A stretch of DNA of 64,000 nt from Micropterus salmoides (taxonomy: Eukaryota; Chordata; Actinopteri; Centrarchiformes; Centrarchidae): the NCBI RefSeq assembly GCF_014851395.1, contig NW_024040596.1, positions 10,232,155 through 10,296,154 on the forward strand, in the 5' to 3' direction. The notes under the pieces are model-generated. The model did not search any database. It was not told where the DNA came from and saw only the letters and a list, made by a program, of their open reading frames with translations. The position numbers were made by a program, and so were the translations under genes. Below are positions 49,151 to 61,879 of this stretch, one piece after another. Each line of letters opens with the position of its first letter. Position 1 is the stretch's first letter.

Positions 49151-49455
49151 CACTCACCGCTTTATTAGGTACACCTTGGTCATGTTCAAGAAACTAGTTT
49201 GAGATGATTTGAGTGACATGGTGCATCTTCGTGCTGGAAGTAGACATCAGAATATGGCTACACTGTGGTCATAAAGGGATGTACCAAGGGGCCCAAAGTG
49301 GCCAAGAAAATATCCCCCACACCAGCCTGAACTGTTGATACAAGGCAGGATGGATCCATGCTTTCCTATTGTTTACGCCAAATTCTGACCCTACAGTCTG
49401 AATGTGGAATCCTGTTCTTAGCTGACGGGATACGGGATTTCTCAAGGACACTGTA
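49151..49455 (-). mobile_element. Tc1-like transposon remnant with one inverted-repeat end and a decayed transposase
   Basis: The left edge reads CACTCACCGCTTTATTAGGT after a TA, the terminus of a known fish Tc1-like family. Inward on the minus strand are pieces of its transposase, including GSEFGVNN, KAWIHPALYQQF and RLVWGIFSWPLW. They are separated by deletions and a frame change relative to full-length copies. The opposite terminus was not found, so the element is truncated. It is a different Tc1 family from the one at 11785. Confidence 0.85.
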
Positions 49456-49539
49456 GACTTACCAACGACACACAGGGGCTTGACTCCTTTCTAACAATAT
49501 ATTCTAGCGGAATTTCACCTACTTGTTGTGTCACTGTCA

Positions 49540-49867
49540 CAGTTTTCAGAATGAGTGGTAAGCAGGGGCAAGACAAGACACAGAGTAGAGATTCAGTTCA
49601 GGGTTTTCTTAATCCAAATGAAAACAGGTTAACGGCTTACAGGCAGTTGACCGGAAAATCCAAGATGACTGAAGGATGGCATAGAAACAGGGAGACAGAA
49701 CACTCTTCCAAATGAACACAACTGAGTGTAAACACACTACAATGACCAGACAGCGAAAGAACAGAAAAACCACACATTTATACACAGGGACTAACGAGCA
49801 GGGCGGGAGCAACACAGGTGACAGGGATCAAGGCTAACGAGGCAGACATGGGGCAGGGGAAAACAGA

Positions 49868-49911
<44 letters not shown>

Positions 49912-50440
49912 CGGGCGGGCGGGCAGGCAGAGAGACAGCAGGGGAGAACAGAGATAACTGGGGGAACAGACATAACCTAGGTTACTGGACACTAAACACA
50001 GACATAAACTAAGACACAGAACCAAAATGCAGAGCTAAATCTAAGATACATGACAGACTACAAAGTGAGCTAAACAGAACCTGCAAATGAACAATGAAAT
50101 AAACAAGGCTAAACAGAGAACACACAACAAGGAATGAAACTTCAAAGCAGAAAACATGGACCAACTGTTACACAGACCAGGGTAGGGAACAGAGACAGAA
50201 CTAACCAGGAAACAGGACAACACAGACAACAGACTATGGGTAACCGGACAAAACCAGATTAACACAGAAACAAACGGACAACAAAACGGCAGAGCTCACC
50301 GTAAACACAGACTGGACACAGGACAACAGACAAGACAGGACTCCAAAACACAACAGACCAAAATAACAGATAATCAAATGACCAAAAACTCACAGAGTGC
50401 AAAAATAAAACATCGCTGACGAGCAGAATTTGACAGTCAC
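49540..50440 (-). repeat. Strand-asymmetric block resembling a retroelement UTR, with a (GGCA)n minisatellite
   Basis: About 900 bp are rich in A, C and G on the + strand with short motifs such as 'aacacaga' and 'ggacaaca', so T/G-rich on the minus strand. This composition resembles non-coding parts of fish retroelements. The (GGCA)n run, with a central GGGC variant, lies at 49869-49932. No coding domain is present. Confidence 0.35.
49869..49932 (+). repeat. (GGCA)n microsatellite with GGGC variant units
   Basis: About a dozen GGCA units, then three GGGC units, then a short return to GGCA. Confidence 0.95.
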
Positions 50441-50459
50441 TCATTTGGATTATCAAAAC

Positions 50460-51600
50460 TCATGGCTTACTTAATGCCTGTGTCACTGTATGTTAGTCTG
50501 TATCTACTGTTTCTCTATTTGCTGTCTTGAACTACTGACAACCACCTATAGAGCCATATCTCCCTCAACCTGCTGTCTCTTTCTCTCACTTTCTCTTCCT
50601 CTCTCTCACACACACACACACACACACATACAGTGTTCATAGAGAAAATTACCTGTCATGTTGCTAATTGGGAAAAACATCTTAAAGAAATCATATTTCA
50701 TAAAGACAATTGTCTGTTTATTAGGGGTTTTGTCATGCCGCTAGACTAATTGAATGGTACTATTACATGCTATGCTATTACAGCAACATGAGTAAAAAAC
50801 TGTATTCAAAAATGAGTGCGGAATTTGATGACAGACATCTGTGAAATATCTAAGAATTCACTGGAATCTGTAGAATGGCAAGAATTTTCCCCTTAAACCT
50901 TGTTTGTGATCATTGTAGTGCCAAATCAGTTAAAAAAGGAGGTGAAAACACACAGCTACTCAGCAGTGGGGAATCCCTTGCTCTGCCACCTGCTTGTCAA
51001 TCATCCTGGCCTGTGTTACACGAACCTACTTGCTGCCACTGTCCCATGCTGCCCATAATGACCATACCACACATACCAGAGCCACAGAGGGGCATTCCTG
51101 GACCATTGACCCAGATCAGTTGTTAAGCTTACTTACTTAAGAGACAGGGAGCATGTGATTGGCTGAAAGGTGAGGGAGAAGTCACAAAAAGTGACATTAA
51201 AATAGAACATGACATGAAATTGAAGTGTTATTGGGGAAAATGCGATTGTGAAATCAAAAAGTTTAAGCTAATACAAATCACTTGCAAAATGAAAACAGGG
51301 TGTGCCATACAGGAAGAATAAAGTCCTCCAAGGTATTAGTTTTAACATCAATGGGCAAACGCAAACTAACTTCAGTAGTCATGGATACTTCATGAACAGT
51401 AGTAGTGCTTAGTGTCCTAGCTGCTTTGACAGTCCAAAATCTAGCATTCCCCTGTATAAGATAGTTTGATATATGCTGTAAAAAAAAAACATATGATCAC
51501 CTAATAATAAAACTAAAGAGTAACTTCAATGTGCCTTTATATGCAGAGAAGGATCCAGAATGTGTTGGGAAATAAAAGTCCAGCGTACTTTTTTTGAACT
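50460..51600. other. Intergenic DNA, nothing recognised
   Basis: Contains a short (CA)n at 50608-50629 and otherwise AT-rich sequence. A near-match to the PBX/MEIS motif in reverse (TGTCAATCA) occurs at about 50995-51003. Confidence 0.4.
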
Positions 51601-51618
51601 GCCAACCAGACAGAAAAT

Positions 51619-51897
51619 GTGAAAGTACATTTGGTCCAGCCAATGTTTTCAGCTCACTGCCTGTATGCCCAATTGAGTTTCAGCACCTTTGTAGACATCC
51701 TGTTTGTGTCAAACTCTAACCTGGAGATTTTGGAAAACCTCAAATGTAAGTTTGAACTCCCTTGCCTACCTCAGGTTGAGTATGTAGATCAGCCCAAAGG
51801 CCATGGCAAATGGCAATACATTCAGCACCCACCTTTTAATGATGATCTTTATCATCCACCTGCTGTGACATCTGCAAAGAGAAAACCACCCACGTAA
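51619..51897 (+). CDS. Unrecognised 92-codon open frame, possibly an exon or pseudogene fragment
   Basis: The frame is open to a TAA at 51895-51897. It has a balanced, protein-like composition with stretches such as FVDILFVSNSNLEILENL, FELPCLPQVEYVDQPKG and WQYIQHPPFNDDLYHPP. It has no ATG at the start, no promoter, and no splice-linked partner exon that I could find. I do not recognise the family. It could be a fragment of a transposon-encoded protein, a retrocopy, or chance. Confidence 0.25.
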   Translation: MKVHLVQPMFSAHCLYAQLSFSTFVDILFVSNSNLEILENLKCKFELPCLPQVEYVDQPKGHGKWQYIQHPPFNDDLYHPPAVTSAKRKPPT

Positions 51898-52180
51898 ATC
51901 TATCCTGCTAACTGTAATTGACTAGCTCTGTACTTGTACTAAATGTGTCTACATTGGATGTTTGCACAGCAACTCAAATTTGTTACTCAGAATTTTCACA
52001 TTTGTTTTCCAACTCTAACGTAATGTAATCCATATAATTTGACCAAAAACACAATTTTGTTTTTGGTCAACTTCTAAAATTAAAAAGTTAAGAACACAAG
52101 GTTAAAAGTGTAATTTCAAAAGCCTGGAATTACTCATGTACATTAGATTTGTAATTTATTAGTGTACAAACTCAAAGTGT

Positions 52181-52195
52181 GCCTGTGTGTTTGTT

Positions 52196-52260
<65 letters not shown>
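52181..52260. repeat. Interrupted (TG)n microsatellite
   Basis: TG dinucleotides with TTTG interruptions, about 80 bp. Confidence 0.95.
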
Positions 52261-52261
<1 letters not shown>

Positions 52262-52267
<6 letters not shown>

Positions 52268-53226
52268 CATGTCAGCAGAGAGTGTAATCTAAGGGATAAC
52301 ATGATGCTTATCCAGCTGATCCCCCCACCTCCCCGGGTTCTGACAGGTTGACACCCATCATTCTTCACATTAACTTTGCCTAATTGGCAGGTAATCCCTC
52401 TCTCCCCTACTGTTCCTCTACTGTCCCGCTATTGTCCTTGTACTCAGCCCCTGCTTTCTATGTCTTTATCCAACAATCTAACCAGGCGACCTGCAGCCAG
52501 AAAGCCCCTCAGCAGGATGTCTTGTCAAGGCCCAGAGTCCTGGTAGGCTCTGCTACTGTAACTTGGGGAAGTGAAATTGGGAGCTTCCTCTGTGATGATG
52601 ACCCCCATGCTGGGAAGCTCTCTACGAGGCTGACAGGAGAGCCGGCCCCAAATAATCTCAACCTTTCAGCAGCTGCTGCTGACCCAGCCCTTTCCACATA
52701 CACATCCCACAAACTAATGTTTCCCCAATATCTTTTAATGAGATAAAGTTATTAAAGTTATTAAAGATAAAGTAATGTAGGATACATTTTCAAAGATAAA
52801 CTGATAGACTACTAAATGTTGGTCCACCCTTCAATCTTAAAACAAAACAAGCAGCATCTGTTACTAAAATGCAAATGCTCTTCTCCTTTTGACGTTAAAA
52901 GGCACACATGCTTTTCTTCCTCACTGCCACATTACACACTTTAATGCCCATGTCCAACATTCAAAGATTGCTCCCTTTTTGCAACTCTTAAATCTCAAGT
53001 ATACAAACACACACATTCCAGTTGTACTGTATCTCTCGTCCTGCCCTGACAGTGATTGACAGGTGTTTGCAGAGTCACTCTGCAAAGTCAGACATGAGAC
53101 ATATGTGAGTCCCACCCTCCTGTCATGTCCGCCTTCCCATGAGTCCATTGTGGCTGAGGTGGAGGTGGCAGGAGCAGTCAGGAGCTTGTCAGAGCAACAG
53201 GAAGAGGCTAACGCACCCTCTCTCTA

Positions 53227-53257
<31 letters not shown>

Positions 53258-53760
53258 GCTTCCCTGTCTTACAGGAACAAGTCTCGCTGTCAACCCCCCA
53301 GTGAGTGTGTCAGCTGTCATTAACTTCACAGACTTCCAGTGAGTAGGGGAGCTTCCCCTCACTCCCACCCCCTCACAGGTGACTCTCACTGGGGGCTCCA
53401 TGCTGAGGATGCCAGCCTCTCTGCTGGAAGTCTCAATCCTGTCAACACAGCAAGCCAGAAGCCAGAGAAACGAAAGTGAAAGAGAGAGAATTTCTCTACA
53501 TGTATGATTACATATACGTATGTTACATATGGTAAAATACATGTGCATATATGCGTGTTAATGATGTAATCTTGCCTTTTTGTTTGTGCGTGTTCACATT
53601 CATAGATTTTGTGTTGATGTAACTGTTTTTGTATTTGTGCATGCATGCATTGTATATGTATTGTTAATATTCCAAGTAAAAATACAGTGCACATATGTTT
53701 TGGTGTTTACATCACCTCTCATATGTAGGTTTACATGGTAGGTTTTTTTATTTGCGTGTT
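52262..53760. other. Intergenic DNA with candidate regulatory patch
   Basis: No gene was recognised. The patch 53040-53220 is moderately GC-rich, unique-looking and contains a perfect PBX/MEIS site at 53053-53062. A (CA)n lies at 53239-53258. Confidence 0.35.
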
Positions 53761-53768
53761 TATGAGAG

Positions 53769-53769
53769 A

Positions 53770-53801
<32 letters not shown>

Positions 53802-54023
53802 GTGGTTGGGGGGAACATGCGTGGAATGTGTGTGTGATATAAAGGCTCTCTCCTCACGCCACAATGGTGTCTTTGACAAGCGGGAGAAGGGAAGGCTTTG
53901 TTTGGTGACACCACACAGTGTTGTGAATGCCCGACATAGCTGCCATTCCTCTCTCTATGCCCTCCGCCAGGCTACTGGCTTATCAGGGATTCCTCTCCTT
54001 TCTATCTGCCCACGCACACCCCT

Positions 54024-54095
<72 letters not shown>
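53769..54095. repeat. Two (TG)n microsatellites (53769-53803 and 54026-54095)
   Basis: The first is interrupted, the second is a nearly perfect 70-bp tract. The long open frames across them on both strands are artefacts of the dinucleotide repeat. Confidence 0.9.
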
Positions 54096-54096
<1 letters not shown>

Positions 54097-54569
54097 TGTA
54101 TGTGTAAGTGAGAGAAAGAGTTTGTGAAGCAGAGTTGCTAACACCAAGGAAAATGTAAATGAGCTCCTGAGGAGAATAGACTCTCTGTTTGGTTACATAT
54201 TTCTCCACAAGTGGACCACTTTGGCTGCCACGTTTTTAAACAATCTCAAGTAGCTGGCTAGCATGGATTTGATTTGATGATAATGAGAATAATGACAATA
54301 TTGGTCACAACACACAAAATACAACCCAACGCAGGGACTGATTTTAAATTATCGTAGTTTCACATAAAAGCAGACCTGAATAGTAAATTAATCCAGGAAA
54401 CCATAAGTGCATGATGCATAACTTTTTACACAACGCCAGTATTAGGTTCTCTTCTTACACTGATAGTCATTTGAATTTAGACTACTCCAAAATTGCATGC
54501 AATGCAAACATTTCAGCAGTGAGATCAAGCTGAGGCTATGAATGGTACATAAAGTTTTCCATTTTACAA

Positions 54570-55230
54570 ATTGAATTTTTGCAGCGACTGACCCCATGAG
54601 GCATGGTTAAGGTCCTGGAAAGATTTTGGTTATTGCAAATAATTATGGTTAACTAAAACACTTGGTTAAGGTTGAGCTGATCGTGGTTAAGGTTAATCAA
54701 AAGGTTAATTGCAGGATTATGACAGGAAGCAAACTCCAGTCTTAATGTCAGCGTTAAAGTCTAACATGATACATGTTAATCCATCACCCTGCGCTACACC
54801 TCTACTTTCTGCATTGCTTCATAAGGGGCACACTACTTCCTGTATTGCCACTTAATTGTGAGGTGCGACATCATCCAGTATGACCATGATTCCTTAAATA
54901 CTGGGCTGTTAGGACGTGGTTATCGCTGGTTAAACTAGATTAGCTCGGGGGGCCCTAGAGTTAGTCTCTTCACTCCATGGTTACACAAGTTGTCTTGCTT
55001 TCAGCATGCCTGTCATTAACAGACTTGATTAATAACAGGGACACACCGACCTCTGGGGCCGGTAGCCAGCTGTGGCTGCCGCTGTTTTTTGGCCAAACCA
55101 ATAACGGAGAAAAACATATGAAAGCAAGTTCATGAAACTTCATTTTGAGCAGTGATTGGAGAAACAGTGCTGATTGTGCAAGCCTAAACTCCTCAGGCAG
55201 GTTGTTCCAGAGTTCATACTTTTTTTCCAT
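54570..55230. repeat. Suspected dispersed repeats, unassigned
   Basis: 'cacttggttaaggttgagct' with 'gatcgtggttaaggttaatc' and, further on, 'ctcctcaggcaggttgttcc' are phrases seen in fish dispersed repeats. Limits and class are uncertain. Confidence 0.35.
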
Positions 55231-58200
55231 CCTCTAATCCTCCTCTCTCATCGTTATGTTTATCTCATAGTTACACAGTGAACTAGTATGTTGGTGAAAA
55301 GCTCATCCTTCTCTCAGGTCTCAGTAAACATAAAGGTCCTTCTTTACAGCTTTTCCGCTAACATATATTTGGCAAGAGCGCTGATACCCAAATTAAAGTA
55401 GGTATGGTGCCCACATGTGAGCAAATTAGGAATTCAGTACACATTAAGTCATGGACACACAAACTTACACACATCTGTTTCTCTGTCTTTTCAATGCCAG
55501 GGTGTTGTTATATGTTTGATGTGTTTATATGAGCTGTGATGGGCCTTACAGAGGATTGGCAGCAACACCTCATCAGCACTTCATAGTAGGATTACACCGA
55601 TATATATAAGTTTGTTCGATATTGTCCACTTTGTAGTTGTTTTATCTGACCTGAGGCAATTATGGACACACCACTGAAGAGTATGGGCTTGGATGTCAGC
55701 TTATCTCCATCTGGTGGTGAGATGGGATCAGAGTGAAGGGGAGGCTGTCGGACATACTTGGTATACCCAACACATGTGTTGGGGCTTTGCTGGAAACAGC
55801 TGCAAGAGAGAAAGACTTCACCCCTTTACTTTGAACAACTTTTCTTACATAAAAAGAAGATGGAAGGAGCTCTTTGAGGAACTTATGAAGTTCATGGACC
55901 AAAGCAAAGTGGAAGGTGGAAGAGTGTTGGGAGTGCATCTCCATGTCAGCAGGTGTTCAGACCGAAAATAGGGGCTGCATTGCTCTGGGCGTGTTGCTTG
56001 TAAGTTCAGATGCAATACAATCCAGGAAATCCAGAATGAGTCATAGATCATGAGTTTGATGGCTTTTGAGACACCAAAACACTACACAGCAGATTTATGA
56101 CACAGTGTTTTACTGAAAAGTCATTGCCAGGTTTTGATCGATGATATTTGGACTCCAAAAACAAGAACCAGCGCAGTCGGGGAATGGTGACAATTGACTA
56201 ACGAACCACTGTTGGACAAGGAAAGAATGATACTGTCTGAGATGACAGACAGGCATGGAAAATGAACAGAATCAGCAAATGTTCAACTTTGGTCAGGAAT
56301 TGGTTGGTTTTAAACATATCTGCCTTCTTTTTCACAAATAATGCATCTAATTTCTAAATGAGGATGTATCTTAGCAAAGTTGCTCATTTGAGCTGTTTAA
56401 ATGAAAAGGAGCAGAAGTCCCCCTAGAAAACTTGGAGATCTCACAGTGGGTAATGTTAAATATAGTCCTAAAAGGAAGTGGGTGCACTTACAAAGAACTC
56501 TGCTGCATGTAATCAAACATATTTAGTGCTGTTATTATATTCTTGACATTAAATATATCAGGAATTTCTCTCACTTCTAACCTGATTCTGAAATCACCAG
56601 GAGCGAGTCACAGTTTGTGGTCACACAGTGTTATTTTAAATATCACAATTCATAAACCATGATTTTCAAGCTGATACACAATTCCAGGTTTCCAAACATC
56701 CTTTTCCTCAAGCCATTATTCTGTATTTCCCGTTGTTTTAACAAACACACACAAAAAAATAGGAATCTTCAATCTAGAGCCATTCTAAGTTGTTGCTAGT
56801 GTCTCTGCTGGGATGTGGGAGCTTAGAGTTATTCTTGTCACTTACACTGTGCCTTTAGGGAACAATTAAGTTCCTTTTATGTTGTTGTAGCTTATTTCAT
56901 CACACTCCTCCATTGGTCCTCCTTCTTTAGATTGAAAACACACATACACACACACACATACACAAACACATAATAATATGAACACACATGGTCCATTAAC
57001 TCTACCAGTCTCCCAGGAGCCTCCTGCAGTTGAATTGCTGCCATTCCTTCAGACTTTTCAGCACTGCTGTGGGAATGATATTAACAAAAAAGAATTAGCC
57101 TAGCCTTTCCATTGGCCCTTCTCTCTCTCAACACACACACACCCAGGATCTGTGCTCAGTGTGTGACAGACAGAGTATTTGCTTCATCTGTACTGTATGT
57201 GTGTGTGCCTGTGGCCGTGTGTTTGTCCTTGCACAGTATGTGTGTATACATGTGCATGTTTTAGTGTAGTGAGTGTAAAAGCGATTGGGAATGAAGTATG
57301 GAAGTAAGGTGCATTTGGAAGCGTGCCCGTCCTTGTTTGTGCATGCATGTGTGTTTATGTGTTCGCAGGCTTGCTGCTCCCACGTCCCTGAGAACGAGGC
57401 CAATCAGATTGGACAGACAGTTTATTTCCAAACACTAATGTCTGGCCTGCTGCCTCACACACATTCCAGTACTTCCAGACAGACTTTCAGAAGCGGGAAT
57501 TAAAAAGGCATTGGAGTTGTTAAAACATGACATTCCCAAAAAAGGGCTGCTGGGCCCCGAGACTACCCAGAAACATCCCACATGACTCAACACTGTAGGA
57601 ATGACAGAACCGCCAGGGTCGCCGATGAAGGTCCTCTCATAGATATTGTCTCTCTATTTCCCTCCTTTCGTCTCCATGTCTGTCCTTCTTCCTCTCTGGC
57701 ATCATGTTCTCTCACATAGATTACCCTTAACTGAAATGTCTTTCTGTGTTTTTGTCTCATGCAGGTAGGATTTAAGGGCCTTTCCCAATAGCACGTCAAC
57801 ATTAGTAATGAGGGAGGGGCAAATGTTGCTCTTTCACCTTCCAACCCAATTTTTTTCTGGAGTCCTAACCTTCAAGTCACTGCTACCTCATGCATGTAAA
57901 CTGTACAGTTCACACATGCATAGACTAACACATAACCACACATGTTCAAATGAAAGTGACATACTGTAGCATATATCATATAGAATAAGGGTCTAATGCA
58001 GTAAGTTTAATTATACAGTACCTATCCATCATGAAGTATGGGAGGACCTAATTTTGAACAGACTTAAATGTCACATCTTTGTCAGATTCACATAAAAATG
58101 AACAAAAACAATTTAAGATTACTTTTTATACTTCTAGAGAAAACACATTTTATCATTCATCATTTTAGACCAGATATTTAATACAAAAAATATTGGCGTC

Positions 58201-59150
58201 CGTATCGGCTTTCAAAACCCCAGTTGCACACACATACAAACTCACACTCAGAGGAATGTGATGTGTTCTGTGAGTGGGAGTTGAGGTCAGACATCACTAT
58301 CGGGGACTGTGTTAATGTATTCAACTCCTATAGAGGCTGACTCAGGCGGATATCTGTTTAACAGTGGGTCAATTCATCCTGTTAGCAAAGGGCACCACTA
58401 GCATCAAAAATGGGGGCTTTGACGCAACTGATGTGACCGTTTCAAAGCGTGAAAGAGTGCTGATCAACTTCCAGTCACGTCTGGTGTTTCCCCGAGAGGC
58501 TGCACATACGTTGCTTCGAGGATGGGGTTCATTAAAAGTGCCATGACAAGAAACTATCTGGTGATAACAAAAGCAGTAGACTGGTTTTATCCCTACTTTA
58601 TCCCTGATAAATATTCTTGGCACATACAAAGTCACTAATCAAATTTACTAAAGGAAATAAAATCAAAATATTTGAAAACCTATGGTATAAAGTCAGAAAC
58701 TATTAAAAAATAACCATATGGTGGGAAGCACTTCTCACACCTGCCGATTCTCAATTTGCATGGCCCTGAAACTTGTCATAACTCGTCATACATGGATCCA
58801 TCAAGTACTTTGAAACCTAAATGTTGGCAGGTATGATTCCTGGGTATTGCAGGTTCCGGGAGATATCATTCAAAGTCAAAATATATGCAACAGAGGCTGA
58901 GATATCCTGACTTCTAGTCCAAGTATGATTCAAGCTGCTACATAATGTTTTAATATTCAGTTGCAAATTTCCGACTAACCTGCTTCCCTCTATCTACAAT
59001 ACATCTCCCTCTTTGCATGTGATCTTGATTTAATAAGACAAAATGAAGAAGGACTGCCCATAATATTTATATTTTACATGAACCACACAACTTGCATGAA
59101 TAACAGCTAATGAACACATTATTTAGGCTAATCTTTGATACATCCTGCCT
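55231..59150. other. Intergenic DNA, no gene recognised
   Basis: No coding exon with domain support was found. The patch 57410-57600 is GC-moderate and could be conserved non-coding sequence. The patch 58370-58540 is relatively CpG-rich for this region. The rest is ordinary AT-rich sequence with short CA tracts near 56938-56970 and 57129-57143. Confidence 0.4.
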
Positions 59151-60085
59151 TGGTTAAGTTTTTGTGGTCCATGTTTTCATTTATTTATTCTCTGTTCCTT
59201 GGTTTGTTACTCACCTCTCTTGCCATTTCAGATCACCTCATTTCATTGCCCCTGTCTGATTCCCACCTGTGTAACTGTAAAGGGGGTAAGCCGGACAGTG
59301 AAGCCGACCAAAGCCTGCATGGAGGGATCCATGTAGGCCCAAATATGACGTCAAAACCATATCGCACATGAGAGATGTAACCGTATTGTTTAGATTATAA
59401 ACTCTCAGCAATCAAAAAAAAAACTATCAGAGCAATCAGAGATGCTGCATTGGTATTTGGCAGGTGAACCTTGTAGGTGGGCTGATTAAACAGTGACGAT
59501 CCATGTCAGACAAACACACTGAGCCATGAAACTTTTTGTTGGCGCAGCTATGCAGCTACCAGAATTACGGTGTTTCTGCCATTGTTCTACGTCATTAAAC
59601 CATGGTTATGCTGCGCGATCATGCACAGTAGATGCTGGTGCCAACAGGAAGTAGCCCTCTAGTAGTATTTTATTGGTCCAAAACTGGCTTCACTGCTCTC
59701 CATTTAAATCAGCGGGGTGGCTTCATCCAGTAATATACTGTCTATGGTAACTGTCTGCCCCGCCTTTATTAGATGCACCTGTTCCTTGTTAGATTCAATC
59801 CCTAAGAGTATTTAGTGTACGTGGTCCCCTGTCTCATTGCCACTTCATCTTAGTACTTACACATTAAGAGTTCCAGCAATTCCCCTTTGTAACATGGATC
59901 TGTGGTTTCTTGGACTCCCTATAGAGTTCCTGACATTGCCTTAGCCTACTCCCTGCGGGATTTGTTTGCCCATATTTGACTGATCTCCTGTGTACAGAAT
60001 CTTTGCCTGTTAAGTAAACTTTTGTCCTCTCATTTACTGCCTGTTTCTGAGTCGTGCTTTTGGTTCCTCTGCCAGTGCAATCTTA
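59150..60085 (+). mobile_element. Retroelement (LTR-like) block interrupted by a nested insertion
   Basis: T/C/G-rich text such as 'attgcccctgtctgattccc', 'ctgccccgcctttattagat', 'gcacctgttccttgttagat' and 'actgcctgtttctgagtcg' resembles non-coding ends of fish LTR retroelements. It is split at 59279-59746. Without the insert the two halves join smoothly. No gag/pol coding is present and the outer ends are not fixed. Confidence 0.4.
59279..59746. mobile_element. Nested repeat insertion flanked by an exact 8-bp duplication
   Basis: GTAACTGT occurs immediately before (59271-59278) and immediately after (59747-59754) this 468-bp block, as expected of an 8-bp target duplication (hAT-type). The right end '...tatactgtctatgg' is a well-known terminus of fish dispersed repeats. 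The left end does not mirror it, so the left part may be truncated or belong to a different element. Confidence 0.6.
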
Positions 60086-60089
60086 GTAT

Positions 60090-61875
60090 CTTTTAGGATT
60101 CAAATATTCTAAATAGATTTGCAGCGTATTTCAGGCCTGCTGCATATTTTACCATGTGGGAGAAAAATCATCAGGAGAAAAAAGTGGGAATTGGAAACTT
60201 TGAAAATGGAGATACCGGCTCTGGAATCCATTTATATGAACAGCTCATTGTTGAATGAGGGATATTTTTTACTTTACTTACATAGTCATATTCTGATGCT
60301 TCACAACCCATTTAACTTGCAACTGAGCAAGATGAACAAAAGCAGGAAACTGAAGAATGTTATGGTAACAAGAAAAAAACGCTTCATCAAATCAACAGGA
60401 ATATACACACATGCGTGCAGATCATTTTGCATAAAAATGTGAATCTGGATCAAACATCTGAAAAAGACTGAGAGAGAGAGCCTTTTTTTTTAAACTTTAT
60501 TTACAGGTCTAACCACGTCCGTTAGCATCAGTAAAAACTGAAATCAAGACGAGCTTTTCAAAAAGGTACAAAAATACTTCTTAAATGAAGTACCATCACA
60601 TTGCCTTGAACACAACATGTTCAATACACGATCTGTTTCCCACAAGAGTTCAAGGTATTTGTCAGTCCACGAGCAGTCCTGATAGTATTGGTTTCAATCA
60701 TTTCGTTATACAATCCTGTGTTGTAAAATGATAACCTTGTACCTTGTACCCTGATTACAATTCTTTCGTGTCTTTCATACTGAGAGCACCAAACAAAGTT
60801 GATCAGCACATGAAGGGGTCTGTCTTTTTCATTGTAATTGTGTCTAAAGAGAAAGTCAAGGGGAAAGAGGATTAGACTGAGAGAGAGAAAGTAAAGCACC
60901 TCTCTTTTCCATAAAGCCTACAAAGAAGCAACCTGATGCACCCTTGTACAACAGCTTGTAACTTTTAGTAGCGTATCACCAGGAGAATAACACAAGGCAA
61001 TCCATCTGCAATAAAGCCCTTCCTCAAAGCTCTGCCACACTTCATCTAGTGTTAATCTCACCTACTTAACTATAATCAGTAAATCACATTTATATTTCAG
61101 CACCAGAATAATTAGACTAATCTTAAAGTCTGATTAAACTATGACTCCATTGAATAATTAAAACATTTTCATATATTTCCATTGCAAAAAAAAAATAGGT
61201 TTTCAAGGGGCTTACCAGGAACAGGATTTACTTTACTCCTCCTCCCAGTTTCCTGGGGCCTCAAAGGCCTTGTACAGTATGTAAGGCGTAAACATTAAAA
61301 TATTCATGTATCAATTAAATCTGTAGAAATTAATCTAATAAATATAACTGGACAAAGCTATTACGGGCTCTTAAACACCAGAAGTTATTATGAGGATAAA
61401 TCCTGCAGGGCTTTGGTGGCAATGCTGATTGCATGAGTAGTTCTGACTAATACAAATCTATAGTGCCGGACTGTAGAGCTAGCACTAGTAACTCTTTAAA
61501 TGACGTGCTATGCGATTCATTTTAGTGCAAGCTGATTCTAAACTAAACTGGAAACAACATATACAATTGAACAAATGTGTTGGTTTGATTGAGTCATTTA
61601 CTACAGGTGCACCATTAAGTATTCAGGGTCTTAAGGTTTTTGCACCAATTGGGTTTATCATGTGATGTTTTGATTACAATTATTGTTATTATTATACACA
61701 TCCAATTACATACATACAATAATTATAATTATTATCTCTAAAGGCTCTTTTAAAGTACCTTCGATACTTCAGTTCATAAGGAGCATCAATGGAAAAGCCT
61801 CTGAAATAGAAATGATGTAACCATAAAATTAAATCAAAATGTCATATCAAATGTTCTCTATATAAATATATGTAT
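60090..61875. other. Intergenic DNA with AT-rich, homeodomain-motif-rich patch
   Basis: No gene was recognised. The stretch 61020-61160 has several TAAT/ATTA motifs and looks like unique DNA that could be a regulatory element. The rest is AT-rich. Confidence 0.35.
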
Positions 61876-61879
61876 ACTG

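Noticed and set aside
52384..52746. 120-codon plus-strand frame
   Set aside because: No recognised domain or splice partners. Composition is unremarkable and the minus strand is open too.
53695..54111. 138-codon frame with Cys-Val repeats
   Set aside because: Driven by two TG microsatellites.
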